In this document: piece by piece, positions 1 through 7,886 of the stretch
Numbering within the stretch: position 1 is the stretch's first letter
Layout: each line of letters starts with the position of its first letter
Source: an uncultured Eubacteriales bacterium
GTDB lineage: Bacteria > Bacillota > Clostridia > Lachnospirales > Anaerotignaceae
Assembly: GCA_900546215.1 (NCBI GenBank)
Contig: URCD01000035.1
Coordinates: 1-20,989, forward strand
Direction of reading: 5' to 3'
Length of the DNA stretch: 20,989 bases
Program-made: the position numbers and the translations under genes
The notes under the pieces: model-generated
Told to the model about the DNA's origin: nothing
What the model saw: the letters and a program-made list of their open reading frames with translations, nothing else
Databases searched by the model: none

Positions 1-115
1 TACGGCTATTGTCTACCGCTATCACAATTTTAACGCCTCTTTGTCCGTTATTTCCCAGACGATACAAGGCATATGCCACTCTCTATATTTTTAAGGAAAA
101 GCTCAAGATCCGTTA

Positions 116-144
116 TTGTTATATTATTAAGCATATGTTAAAAT
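116..144 (+). promoter_or_regulatory. possible sigma-70 promoter of the polymer operon
   Basis: TTGTTA (116-121) and TAAAAT (139-144) are separated by 17 bp, and transcription would start about 30 bp before the first gene's start codon. The match to consensus is only fair (4/6 and 5/6), and the surrounding DNA is A+T-rich, so a chance match is quite possible. Confidence 0.3.
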
Positions 145-179
145 TAATGTATATTTTTGTAAAACGGAGTTGTTGTCTG

Positions 180-875
180 ATGAATGAAGTGCTGCGTCAG
201 GAAAAAAAGTTTTTAATAAGCCTTGATCAATTTTATAAATATAGTTTTAATCTTGGACAAATAATGACTGAGGATTTGCACAATAACGGTGAGGGATATT
301 GTGTTCGCTCTCTATACTTCGATTCAATTGATGATATGGATTTTCAGGATAAAGAGGACGGAGTTGAGCTTCGAAGAAAAATTCGGCTTAGAAATTACGG
401 ACCTGACAGCACATTCGCAATTCTTGAAATGAAACAAAAGCAGGGAATGCTTCAAAAAAAGCGTTCTCTTAAAATGCAAAGGGATGACGCATTTGAACTG
501 ATAAACGGAGACTACTCAGTACTTTTGAAATATGACGAGGCTTTTGCCAAGGAGTGCTATGGTTTTATGCAAAGCAGGTGCTATCTTCCTAAAACTGTGA
601 TAGAATATAGAAGAAAGGCGTTTATTGCTAAAGAAAATAATATTCGCATAACATTTGACCACCATATAAAGGGTACTGAAAGCTGTTTTAATATATTTGC
701 TGATGACCTGCTTTTAAATCCTATTCTTAACCCATATTTGGCTGTGCTTGAGGTTAAGTTTAATGGCTTTCTGCTAAGCTATATAAAAGATATGCTTATG
801 GAATGTGATAAAACTGAGTTGGCAGTAAGTAAATACTGCCTTGGCAGAGCGGTTAGTAAACATTATGTTTTTTGA
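180..875 (+). CDS. VTC-domain (polyphosphate polymerase-like) protein
   Basis: The protein has 231 residues and no membrane segment or signal peptide. It resembles the VTC/CYTH-fold tunnel enzymes, which in yeast Vtc4 make polyphosphate from ATP. Visible family traits are an N-terminal R-x-E-K-K-F strand (about residues 6-11), a basic R/K-rich strand ELRRKIRLRNYG, LEMKQKQG followed by KKR, YRRKAF, a late VLEVKFNG with the acidic/lysine pair, and a C-terminal SKYCLGR. These strands place basic residues inside the tunnel to bind phosphate. The ATG at 180 is chosen because GGAG lies at 166-169; the open frame extends upstream, but that extension has no family similarity I can see. It is the first gene of a six-gene operon and lies next to DUF4956 and CotH genes, its common partners as I recall. 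Whether it makes polyphosphate or acts on another triphosphate is not decided by sequence. Confidence 0.85.
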   Translation: MNEVLRQEKKFLISLDQFYKYSFNLGQIMTEDLHNNGEGYCVRSLYFDSIDDMDFQDKEDGVELRRKIRLRNYGPDSTFAILEMKQKQGMLQKKRSLKMQRDDAFELINGDYSVLLKYDEAFAKECYGFMQSRCYLPKTVIEYRRKAFIAKENNIRITFDHHIKGTESCFNIFADDLLLNPILNPYLAVLEVKFNGFLLSYIKDMLMECDKTELAVSKYCLGRAVSKHYVF

Positions 876-894
876 AGGCGAAGGAATGTGAATT

Positions 895-1572
895 ATGAGA
901 AAATATCTTCAGTCAATTTTACTGGAAAGCGGTACACTTAGTACAGAGGAAATATTTCTGCACATTATTTCTGCTGCTTTAATTAGCATAGCGATATATG
1001 TTTCTTACTGGTATACACATACAGGCACTGCTTACAGTAAGAAATTTAATGTTTCTCTGGTCACGCTTACAATACTTACAGGAACGGTAATGACTGTTAT
1101 TGGAAATAACATTGCTCTTTCACTTGGTATGGTGGGTGCTCTTTCTATCGTGCGTTTTCGTACAGCAATTAAGGATTCACGAGATACAACTTATATATTT
1201 TGGGCAATTATTGTCGGTATTTGCTGTGGCGTAGGTGATTATCTGGTGGCGGGCGTCGGAACAGTGGTTGTCTTTATTGTTTTGCTTATACTTGGGAGAG
1301 TACGAAACGAAAATCGTATTTTATTAATCGTGAGAGGCGAAATGAGTAAAGCCTTAGAAATAGAAGGGCTTATATTTAACTATTTTAAAGGCAAGGCTTT
1401 GCTTAAAGTTAAAAACACAACAACTGAAATAGTTGAACTGATTTTTGAAATGCCAAGAAGCGCGTATCAGATTACATATAAAAATGATAAGGATATTACT
1501 GAAAGACTTTATGAGCTTGGAGGAATAGAATATGTAAATATAGTCACTCAAAGCGACGAGATAAGCGGGTGA
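895..1572 (+). CDS. DUF4956 domain membrane protein
   Basis: A 225-residue integral membrane protein with about four hydrophobic segments in its first 140 residues. A conserved-looking loop GMVGALSIVRFRTAIKDSRD lies between segments 2 and 3, followed by YIFWAIIVGICCGVGDYLVAGVG. The C-terminal 80 residues are soluble and probably cytosolic, with an alternating strand/helix pattern like a small ferredoxin-like domain. The RFRTAIK-D loop is what I recognise as DUF4956. The gene begins 19 bp after the VTC gene behind GGCGAAGGAA and overlaps or abuts the cotH start. Its function is not known; its repeated pairing with VTC proteins suggests that it anchors the polymerase or passes its product across the membrane (inference). 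Confidence 0.85.
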   Translation: MRKYLQSILLESGTLSTEEIFLHIISAALISIAIYVSYWYTHTGTAYSKKFNVSLVTLTILTGTVMTVIGNNIALSLGMVGALSIVRFRTAIKDSRDTTYIFWAIIVGICCGVGDYLVAGVGTVVVFIVLLILGRVRNENRILLIVRGEMSKALEIEGLIFNYFKGKALLKVKNTTTEIVELIFEMPRSAYQITYKNDKDITERLYELGGIEYVNIVTQSDEISG

Positions 1573-1577
1573 GAGTG

Positions 1578-3102
1578 ATGAGAAGGAGTAAAACAATCTA
1601 TCTTTTTACATTAGCAGGTGTGATACTATTATCATGCCTTTTTTTGCAGATTGACAAAAGCAAAGATATTGTTCGGTATCATCAGCATCTGGAACAGCCA
1701 AGTGAAGAAGAATTGGGGGAATGCCCTGTATGCGGAGGTAAAGCCGATTTATGCACTCACCTGCCAATTATTACTGTAAATACTGGAGGAAAAAAGATAC
1801 CGGGTGGCCCAATAATGGCATGGGATTATTCTATTATTGGCTATGAGACATCGAATAATGGAGAAGAACAAATAGTAGTTGATGTATCAGCAATAAACAG
1901 TGAAGGAGAATATAACCATCTTAACGATAAACCTTCTGTTTCTGCTAAGGCATTATTTAGAATCAGGGGCAACAGTTCAAGAAGATTTGATAAAAAAAGC
2001 TATAGGATACAGTTTATTGATAACGATAATCCAGAAAAAAAGCGGGATGTGTCTATTTTAGGAATGCCTGCTGATATGGAATGGGCATTACATGGTCCAT
2101 TTTTAGATAAAACCTTAATACGTAATTATATGTGGATGAATTTATCCGCTGAGGTTATGGGATATGCCCCAAATGTTCGTTTTTGTGAGCTTGTGCTGGA
2201 TGGAGAATACCAAGGTGTATATGTTTTAATGGAAACCATACGGGAAGGTGAAAATAGAATAAACCTTACGGACTACGAAAAAGATTCACCTGTATGCAGC
2301 TATATGATTCGCTTTGAGCCAAAATCTAATCCTGATAAGGTTATAGACAGCTTCACCTATTATACAAAAAGGCTCGAGCAGGGGTCAAAGGTTGAAGTGA
2401 TTTATCCTGGTTCTGATGAACAGACTGCTGAGGTTAAACAATACATAAAATCTGACTTAAATGAAATTGAACAGAAACTCTTTTCACAGGAATTCAAAGA
2501 TGATCCTGACAGCTGCTGGGATTACTTAGATATAGATTCTTTTGTAAATTACTATATTTTGCAGGAGTTTTTAGCAGTAAACGATGTATTTTCAGCTTCA
2601 ACATACATGTATAAAGATGTCAGAGGAAAGCTCCATATAGGACCCGTTTGGGATTATAATAATGTGTTGGATAATTTTTTGAGGGAAATGCCGCAGTATG
2701 AATTTTTGCTTTCACAGCGTGGCTGGTACAGCCAGCTAATGAGAAGTGAAAAGTTTGTAAAGCGTCTGATTTCGCGGTACAAGGAGCTTAGGAAAGGCTA
2801 TCTATCTTGAAAACTATATCATAGAAACTGAAAAATGGCTTGGAAGTGCTATTGAAAGAAATTTTGAAGTGTGGGGATATTCATTTGATGTAAATCAAAT
2901 CGAGCCATATGAAATGAAAAGGCCTTTTGGAAGTAAAAGAGAAGAACAAACTGTTGAGGAATTAAATCCTTCAAGCTATGAGGAAGCCACACAGTGGATG
3001 CTGGAATATATGGAAGGACGAGGACGGTGGATGGACAAAAATATAGATTCACTACTACAGTACTGTCATCCGTCTAAAAACTCAGCTTCGGCTTTGGATT
3101 GA
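1578..3102 (+). pseudogene. CotH-family protein kinase-like gene, frameshifted near codon 410
   Basis: The first reading frame (1578-2810, about 410 residues) has an N-terminal membrane anchor (about residues 8-25), a CPVC...C cysteine cluster, then CotH-type sequence: RIRGNSSRRFDKKSYRIQF, EWALHGPFLDKTLIRNY, GEYQGVYVLMETI and HIGPVWDYNN. CotH proteins are atypical secreted kinases; in Bacillus CotH phosphorylates spore-coat proteins. The frame stops at TGA 2808-2810, yet the family C-terminus continues at once in the +1 frame (ENYIIETEKWLGSAIERNFEVWGYSF, on to the stop at 3100-3102), giving about 507 residues in total, a normal length. A net +1 shift is therefore needed near 2787-2810. It may be a true mutation, a sequence error, or less likely recoding. 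The start at ATG 1578 follows GGTGAG; GTG 1569 is an alternative that overlaps the DUF4956 stop. The gene's operon partners are intact. Confidence 0.85.
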
Positions 3103-3113
3103 GAGGTATGGCC

Positions 3114-5255
3114 ATGAAGAGGTTTATTATTGCAGTATTAATTATTGCGGCTATAGTATTTGGCTTGAATTATGCTTTCTACCATTATGGATTTTATATT
3201 AATATAAGTCCTGAAGCTCAGATTTCAGTGCCCTTTAGAACTTATAATAAGGAATTTCAAAAGCTGAATGAAAGTGGGAAATATGAGAAATTAATATTTA
3301 AAGGTGTAGATGTTACCGCAAGCATGCCAGGACATTACGGCTCTGAATATTATGCCGATGAGGAAGACTATTTGAGATGGTTTGAGCTTATCGGCGAGAT
3401 GGGAGCCAACTCGGTTCGTGCGCTTACAGTGATGGACGACGACTTTTATAATGCGTTATATACATATAATACTGAACATGAAATGCCGCTTTTTCTGCTG
3501 CAAGGGATTTCAGTATCAGATACGGCAAATTATGGATATGGAGACGCTTATGAGGATGATTTCTATGGAAGTCTTATTAATGATGGGCTTAATGCCGTTG
3601 ATATAATACATGGAAAGAAATCTATATCCGCTGCTAAGTCTGGAGGAACAGGAATATACAGACATGATATATCTGAATGGGTTGCCGGTTATATGCTTGG
3701 CAGCGAATGGGGACCGGATGTTGTATCATACACGAACCACAACGACTTATATACAGGAAGCTTCAGCGGAACGTACTTTTATACAGACAGAGATGCCAAT
3801 GCATTTGAGGCTATGCTCGCACAGGTTATGGACCACATAATCGCTTATGAAACCGATAAATATCATGTACAAAGACCAATTGGCTTTGTAGCCGACCCCT
3901 CTACAGATTTTTTAGTTTATGAAGAGTCCTATGCCCGACAGCTTTTAAAGTACTGTTATATGAATTCTGAAAATATAAAGAAAACTGACAAACTATTATC
4001 CGGACAATTTGCGCCATATAGGCTTTATGATTTCTGCGACGATTTTTCAGCCTATCTTGATATTCACCAGAATGATGATATCAAAGATATACTTGAGGGC
4101 ATTGATAATTCATCTGCATATGGAGGATACTTGCAATTTTTGTCTGCTTACCATACAATGCCGGTTATTGCGGCAGGATACGGCTTTTCGTCAAGCCGTG
4201 GTATAACAAGGCAGTATCAGCTACCCCTTACTGAGGAAGAACAGGGTGAAAGCCTTATGGATATTTATAAGGACGCTTTAAATGCTCAATGGTCTGGCGT
4301 ATTTATATCAACATGGCAGGATACATGGGAGCGAAGAAGCTGGAACACAGGCTTTGCCTCTATACATGCCAGGAATTATCTTTGGCATGATATACAGACA
4401 GAAAGTCAGTGCTATGGACTTTTGGCTTTTGACCCAGGAGAAAATGAGCGAGTATGCATCATTGACGGTAATGCTGAAGAATGGTCGGATAATGATATAG
4501 TTCTTGATAAAGACGGAATGAAAATTTACTGCCGGTATGATCAGGAGGCTTTGTTTATTCTGGTTGAAGGAGAAAATGTTGCTTCAAATAATACTCTGTA
4601 TATCCCGATTGATACTACTCAGGAATCCGGAAGTAAGGTATGTCACAATCCTTATTTGACCTTTGACAGAGAGGCAGACTTTATATTGTGCCTGGACGGA
4701 ACTGATAACAGCAGATTAATGGTTCAGGAACGTTACGATGCAACAAGAGAAAATTTTAATTCGGAAATAACGGGTGTTGATCCGTTCATACGCTATCCTT
4801 CTGTTGACACCGAGAATTTTGTGACAGAATATATGGCATTGGATAATGAAAACCTTGTTGCTAATTTTTATGGACTCACGCCAGAGGAAAGAAAGGAATT
4901 AAAATCATATAACAAATGGGAAACAGGAAAGCTTGTTCACGCGAATGGTGATTCTGAAAGCCCTTATTATAACTCCCTTGCAGATTTTTGTTATGGAGAA
5001 AACTGTGCTGAAATTCGTATTCCATGGCTGCTTATTAATGTTGGAGACCCGACTTCTATGTCGATTCACAGCGACTATTATGTTAACTATGGTGTTGATT
5101 TTCATACAATATCAAAAATATGGCTTGGAATAACAGACAGCTATGAAAAAGCGTATATGCAGCCATTTAAAATAAAAGGGCTTGGGACAAAACCAAAATA
5201 CCATGAAAGACTTAAAAAGTCTTACTATGTTGTACAAGATGAATGGGCAGGGTGA
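3114..5255 (+). CDS. membrane-anchored GH-like TIM-barrel protein with C-terminal sugar-binding-like domain
   Basis: About 713 residues. Residues 1-20 form an uncleaved signal anchor (MKRFIIAVLIIAAIVFGLN), so the bulk lies outside the cell. Residues of about 60-425 look like a glycoside hydrolase TIM barrel of the clan GH-A type: FKGVDVTASMPG, GEMGANSVRA, YMLGSEWGP (E198, candidate acid/base), FCDDFSAYLDIHQND, MPVIAAGYGFSSSRG, EEQGESLMDIYKDA and FISTWQDTWERRSWNT. In similar proteins as I remember them, the position before YG in the AGYG motif is Glu; here it is Gly355. The C-terminal part begins IDGNAEEWSDNDI and resembles CBM9/DOMON-like beta-sandwich domains. ATG 3114 follows GAGAGG; TTG 3099, overlapping the cotH remnant, is an alternative. 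By position it may bind, trim or modify the polymer made by the glycosyltransferase; the catalytic status is uncertain. Confidence 0.75.
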   Translation: MKRFIIAVLIIAAIVFGLNYAFYHYGFYINISPEAQISVPFRTYNKEFQKLNESGKYEKLIFKGVDVTASMPGHYGSEYYADEEDYLRWFELIGEMGANSVRALTVMDDDFYNALYTYNTEHEMPLFLLQGISVSDTANYGYGDAYEDDFYGSLINDGLNAVDIIHGKKSISAAKSGGTGIYRHDISEWVAGYMLGSEWGPDVVSYTNHNDLYTGSFSGTYFYTDRDANAFEAMLAQVMDHIIAYETDKYHVQRPIGFVADPSTDFLVYEESYARQLLKYCYMNSENIKKTDKLLSGQFAPYRLYDFCDDFSAYLDIHQNDDIKDILEGIDNSSAYGGYLQFLSAYHTMPVIAAGYGFSSSRGITRQYQLPLTEEEQGESLMDIYKDALNAQWSGVFISTWQDTWERRSWNTGFASIHARNYLWHDIQTESQCYGLLAFDPGENERVCIIDGNAEEWSDNDIVLDKDGMKIYCRYDQEALFILVEGENVASNNTLYIPIDTTQESGSKVCHNPYLTFDREADFILCLDGTDNSRLMVQERYDATRENFNSEITGVDPFIRYPSVDTENFVTEYMALDNENLVANFYGLTPEERKELKSYNKWETGKLVHANGDSESPYYNSLADFCYGENCAEIRIPWLLINVGDPTSMSIHSDYYVNYGVDFHTISKIWLGITDSYEKAYMQPFKIKGLGTKPKYHERLKKSYYVVQDEWAG

Positions 5256-5261
5256 TGTTTA

Positions 5262-6368
5262 TTGAGGTTATCGGTAAATGATTTAATTTATTTTTATATA
5301 TTCATTTGTATTTCACTGCTTGTTTTTAATGTGTTTTACATACTGCATTCAGGAAGAGTGAGAAGAGAACACAATAAAAAAATAGACTATTGGGAAGCGG
5401 AAATATTGTCAGCTTATGAATACATAAAAAACAGTGGCTTTATCAATGAAGATCATGCTAGAAAGATGCTCTTAAAACTTAATAAGGTTGAACAGCTTAC
5501 AGCATATAATCAGGCCGTAGTCAATTTGAAATCTTCATACAGTATGACGGATTTTCAAGTTTATTTTGACCTATGCCATGATGTTTTTCAGGAGCTTGCT
5601 CTTCATTATACAAAAAGAGAGCCTATGGAAAGGGCTTTTATGGCGTACTTAATATCGGACTATCATCCTGACAGAAATAGAGAACATGATGTTTTAAACG
5701 AGATACTTCTTGGCTATATGGAAAACTCAACAGTTTATTGCAGGCAGAATGTGCTGAGAGCTCTGTATTCTATGGGAAGTGAGTCTGCTGTGGAAACAGC
5801 CTTTTCAATACTGAATGAAAACGGATGGTATCATAACCCTAAGCTTATATCAGACGGTCTTGCCATATTCCCTGGAAATAAAGAAGAGCTGGCCTTGAGG
5901 CTATGGGACCACTCTGATAAGTGGCGTGAGGAACTGAGAGTAGCGATAGTTCAGTTTGCATCACAAATATCGGATGTATTTACTGATAAATTCCTAATTG
6001 TTTTAAAAGATGGAAAGATGCCGTTGGAAATACGTTTTGCAGTTATACGCTATTTTCAAAAGTTCCCCTGTGACGAAGTACGTCCGATTTTAATTGGACT
6101 TATTTATAACGTTGATGAAGACAATGGATTATCTATTGCGGCCGCTGCCGCCTTGGCTAAATATCCGGGAACCGACACAAAGACAGCACTCAAAGCCGCT
6201 ATACACAGCCCCAATTGGTATGTAAGGAAAAATGCCGCTGCCTCTTTATCGGCGCTTGGCATTGATGAGTATGATATTAATGAGCTCAGAAAAAGCGGAG
6301 ACCGTTACGCTACTGAAATGCTCGAATATATGACAGATGTTAAAAAGAAGGAGATGATGGGCGCATGA
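5262..6368 (+). CDS. membrane-anchored HEAT-repeat protein
   Basis: A protein of 368 residues starting at a TTG that lies 6 bp after the previous stop, with GGGTG just upstream. One membrane segment (about residues 8-28, IYFYIFICISLLVFNVFYIL) is followed by a basic stretch RVRREHNKK, so the remainder is probably cytoplasmic. Residues of about 130-340 are helical repeats of HEAT type, for example VYCRQNVLRALYSMG, RFAVIRYFQKF, SIAAAAALAKYP and WYVRKNAAASLSALG. Such repeats usually form protein-binding scaffolds. The gene overlaps the glycosyltransferase start by four bases (ATGA), which points to coupled translation and a direct partnership with it. No catalytic motif is seen. Confidence 0.8.
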   Translation: MRLSVNDLIYFYIFICISLLVFNVFYILHSGRVRREHNKKIDYWEAEILSAYEYIKNSGFINEDHARKMLLKLNKVEQLTAYNQAVVNLKSSYSMTDFQVYFDLCHDVFQELALHYTKREPMERAFMAYLISDYHPDRNREHDVLNEILLGYMENSTVYCRQNVLRALYSMGSESAVETAFSILNENGWYHNPKLISDGLAIFPGNKEELALRLWDHSDKWREELRVAIVQFASQISDVFTDKFLIVLKDGKMPLEIRFAVIRYFQKFPCDEVRPILIGLIYNVDEDNGLSIAAAAALAKYPGTDTKTALKAAIHSPNWYVRKNAAASLSALGIDEYDINELRKSGDRYATEMLEYMTDVKKKEMMGA

Positions 6369-7774
6369 CAAAGGCGGTAAGCTTGTTTTTAGACGGCGTT
6401 GGAATTTTCTTTTTAACCTATCTGGTAATATATGCATCATATCTTTTCCTGTCGGTGGCAATGGGGGCATGGAATCTTTATAAACGTGATAAAATGCTGC
6501 TGATAAAAAATGAGTTGAAGCACGATTTCTATTTTCCGGTATCAATACTGGTTCCAGCCTATAATGAAGAGGTGACAATACTTGACAGTATAAAGTCGCT
6601 GTTTAATTTGGACTACCGTTTATATGAAATCATAGTAATAGACGATGGCTCTACTGACAAAACAGCTGAAACAGTTATCAGTTTTTTTGATATGCATAAG
6701 GTTTCAAAGCCAATTAGGCTTGTGCTTAAGTGCCAGGAGATAGAGGCCGTTTATGAAACTGAACTGGATAATATAAGGCTGACCCTTATTTGTAAGAAAA
6801 ATGGAGGTAAGGGTGATGCTCTGAATGTGGGAATTAATGCTTCCCAGTATCCATATTTTTTGTGTATTGATGCAGACTCGATGCTGCAAAGAGATTCTCT
6901 TGAACGGATAGTTCAGCCTGTTATGGAGGATGATGGTGTTATCGCGGTTGGAGGACTTATACGTATAGCCCAGTGTATTTCTTTAGAGAATGGAAATGCA
7001 GTAGGCTACCATCTTCCGTGGAACCCGCTGTTAAGTATGCAGGTTATGGAATACGACAGGTCATTTCTCGCCTCAAGAATACTGCTTGACGCGTTTAATG
7101 GAAATTTAATTATATCAGGGGCTTTCGGTCTGTTTAAAAAGGACATCGCAGTTGCTGTCGGGGGTTACGATACATATACTCTTGGAGAAGATATGGAGCT
7201 TGTAATGAAGCTTCATACGTTCAGCAGAAATAACGAAATGAAATATTCAATTCGGTACGAACCCAATGCCGTATGTTGGAGCCAGGCTCCAAGCTCTATG
7301 GGAGACCTGGCAAAACAGCGACGACGCTGGCATCTTGGGCTTTTTCAAAGCATGATGAAGTATAGAAGCATGTTTCTTAACCCAAGGTTTGGCCTTGTAG
7401 GATTTTTTTCTTATATATATTATCTGATATATGAACTGTTTACTCCTGTTATAGAAATATTCGGTATTATCACAATAATAATTGCCGGGATATTCGGGCT
7501 TTTAAATATACCGTTTATGATACAGTTTTATGTGCTTTATGTTGTCTATGGAGCAGTTTTGACTATCACTGCTTTTTTCCAGCGGATATACACCCAGAAT
7601 CTTAAAATCAGCGGCAGCGATATATTAAGAGCTGTTGTAATTTGTTTTTTAGAAAGTATGTTTTTCAGATTTGTTCTGGCGTTCATAAGGTCAACCGCTC
7701 TATTAAGATACAGCCAGTATAAAAACAATTGGGATAAAATTAAGAGGGAACGGCACAGCGAAATCAAGTTATAG
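6365..7774 (+). CDS. processive family 2 glycosyltransferase, membrane-bound
   Basis: This 469-residue protein transfers sugars from nucleotide-sugar donors to a growing chain at the membrane. It has one N-terminal membrane segment (about residues 11-33), a GT-A catalytic domain and about three to four C-terminal segments (350-460). The catalytic signature is complete: VPAYNEE, IDDGSTDKT (D93/D94), DAD (169-171), GED (274-276) and QRRRW (318-322), the QxxRW motif of processive enzymes such as BcsA, hyaluronan and PgaC-type synthases. NGGKGDALN is the usual sugar-nucleotide-binding stretch. No PilZ domain follows. It is the last gene of the operon and should be the chain-forming enzyme. Sugar specificity cannot be read from sequence by eye; a cellulose-like or poly-GlcNAc-like product would be typical. 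Confidence 0.9.
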   Translation: MTKAVSLFLDGVGIFFLTYLVIYASYLFLSVAMGAWNLYKRDKMLLIKNELKHDFYFPVSILVPAYNEEVTILDSIKSLFNLDYRLYEIIVIDDGSTDKTAETVISFFDMHKVSKPIRLVLKCQEIEAVYETELDNIRLTLICKKNGGKGDALNVGINASQYPYFLCIDADSMLQRDSLERIVQPVMEDDGVIAVGGLIRIAQCISLENGNAVGYHLPWNPLLSMQVMEYDRSFLASRILLDAFNGNLIISGAFGLFKKDIAVAVGGYDTYTLGEDMELVMKLHTFSRNNEMKYSIRYEPNAVCWSQAPSSMGDLAKQRRRWHLGLFQSMMKYRSMFLNPRFGLVGFFSYIYYLIYELFTPVIEIFGIITIIIAGIFGLLNIPFMIQFYVLYVVYGAVLTITAFFQRIYTQNLKISGSDILRAVVICFLESMFFRFVLAFIRSTALLRYSQYKNNWDKIKRERHSEIKL

Positions 7775-7789
7775 ATAAGATAAGGATTA

Positions 7790-7818
7790 TTGACTTGTAC
7801 CGTTAAAAATTCTATAAT
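7790..7818 (+). promoter_or_regulatory. sigma-70 promoter of rarA
   Basis: TTGACT (7790-7795), a 17-bp spacer and a perfect TATAAT (7813-7818). Transcription should begin near 7825, about 62 bp before the rarA ATG and immediately before the hairpin at 7829-7852. Confidence 0.8.
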
Positions 7819-7828
7819 TAATAAAAGA

Positions 7829-7852
7829 AGCGGTGCGTCTTGACGTGCCGCT
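7829..7852 (+). terminator. hairpin between the polymer operon and rarA
   Basis: AGCGGTGCGTC and GACGTGCCGCT pair over about ten base pairs, with two G-U pairs and a tight loop, followed by TAATTTTAA. It could end the upstream operon, but the downstream tract is a poor T-run, and the rarA promoter lies upstream of it, so it also forms the very 5' end of the rarA mRNA. Its role as terminator, attenuator or mRNA stabiliser is open. Confidence 0.5.
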
Positions 7853-7886
7853 AATTTTAACAGTACGTTTATGAAGGGTGTTTACT

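Noticed and set aside
1..98. Reverse-strand reading from about 86 leftward (AYALYRLGNNGQRGVKIVIAVDNS-like text), possibly the start of a gene leaving the window.
   Set aside because: Fewer than 30 codons are visible, no ribosome binding site or recognisable family is seen, and the plus strand is also open here; nothing decides between them.
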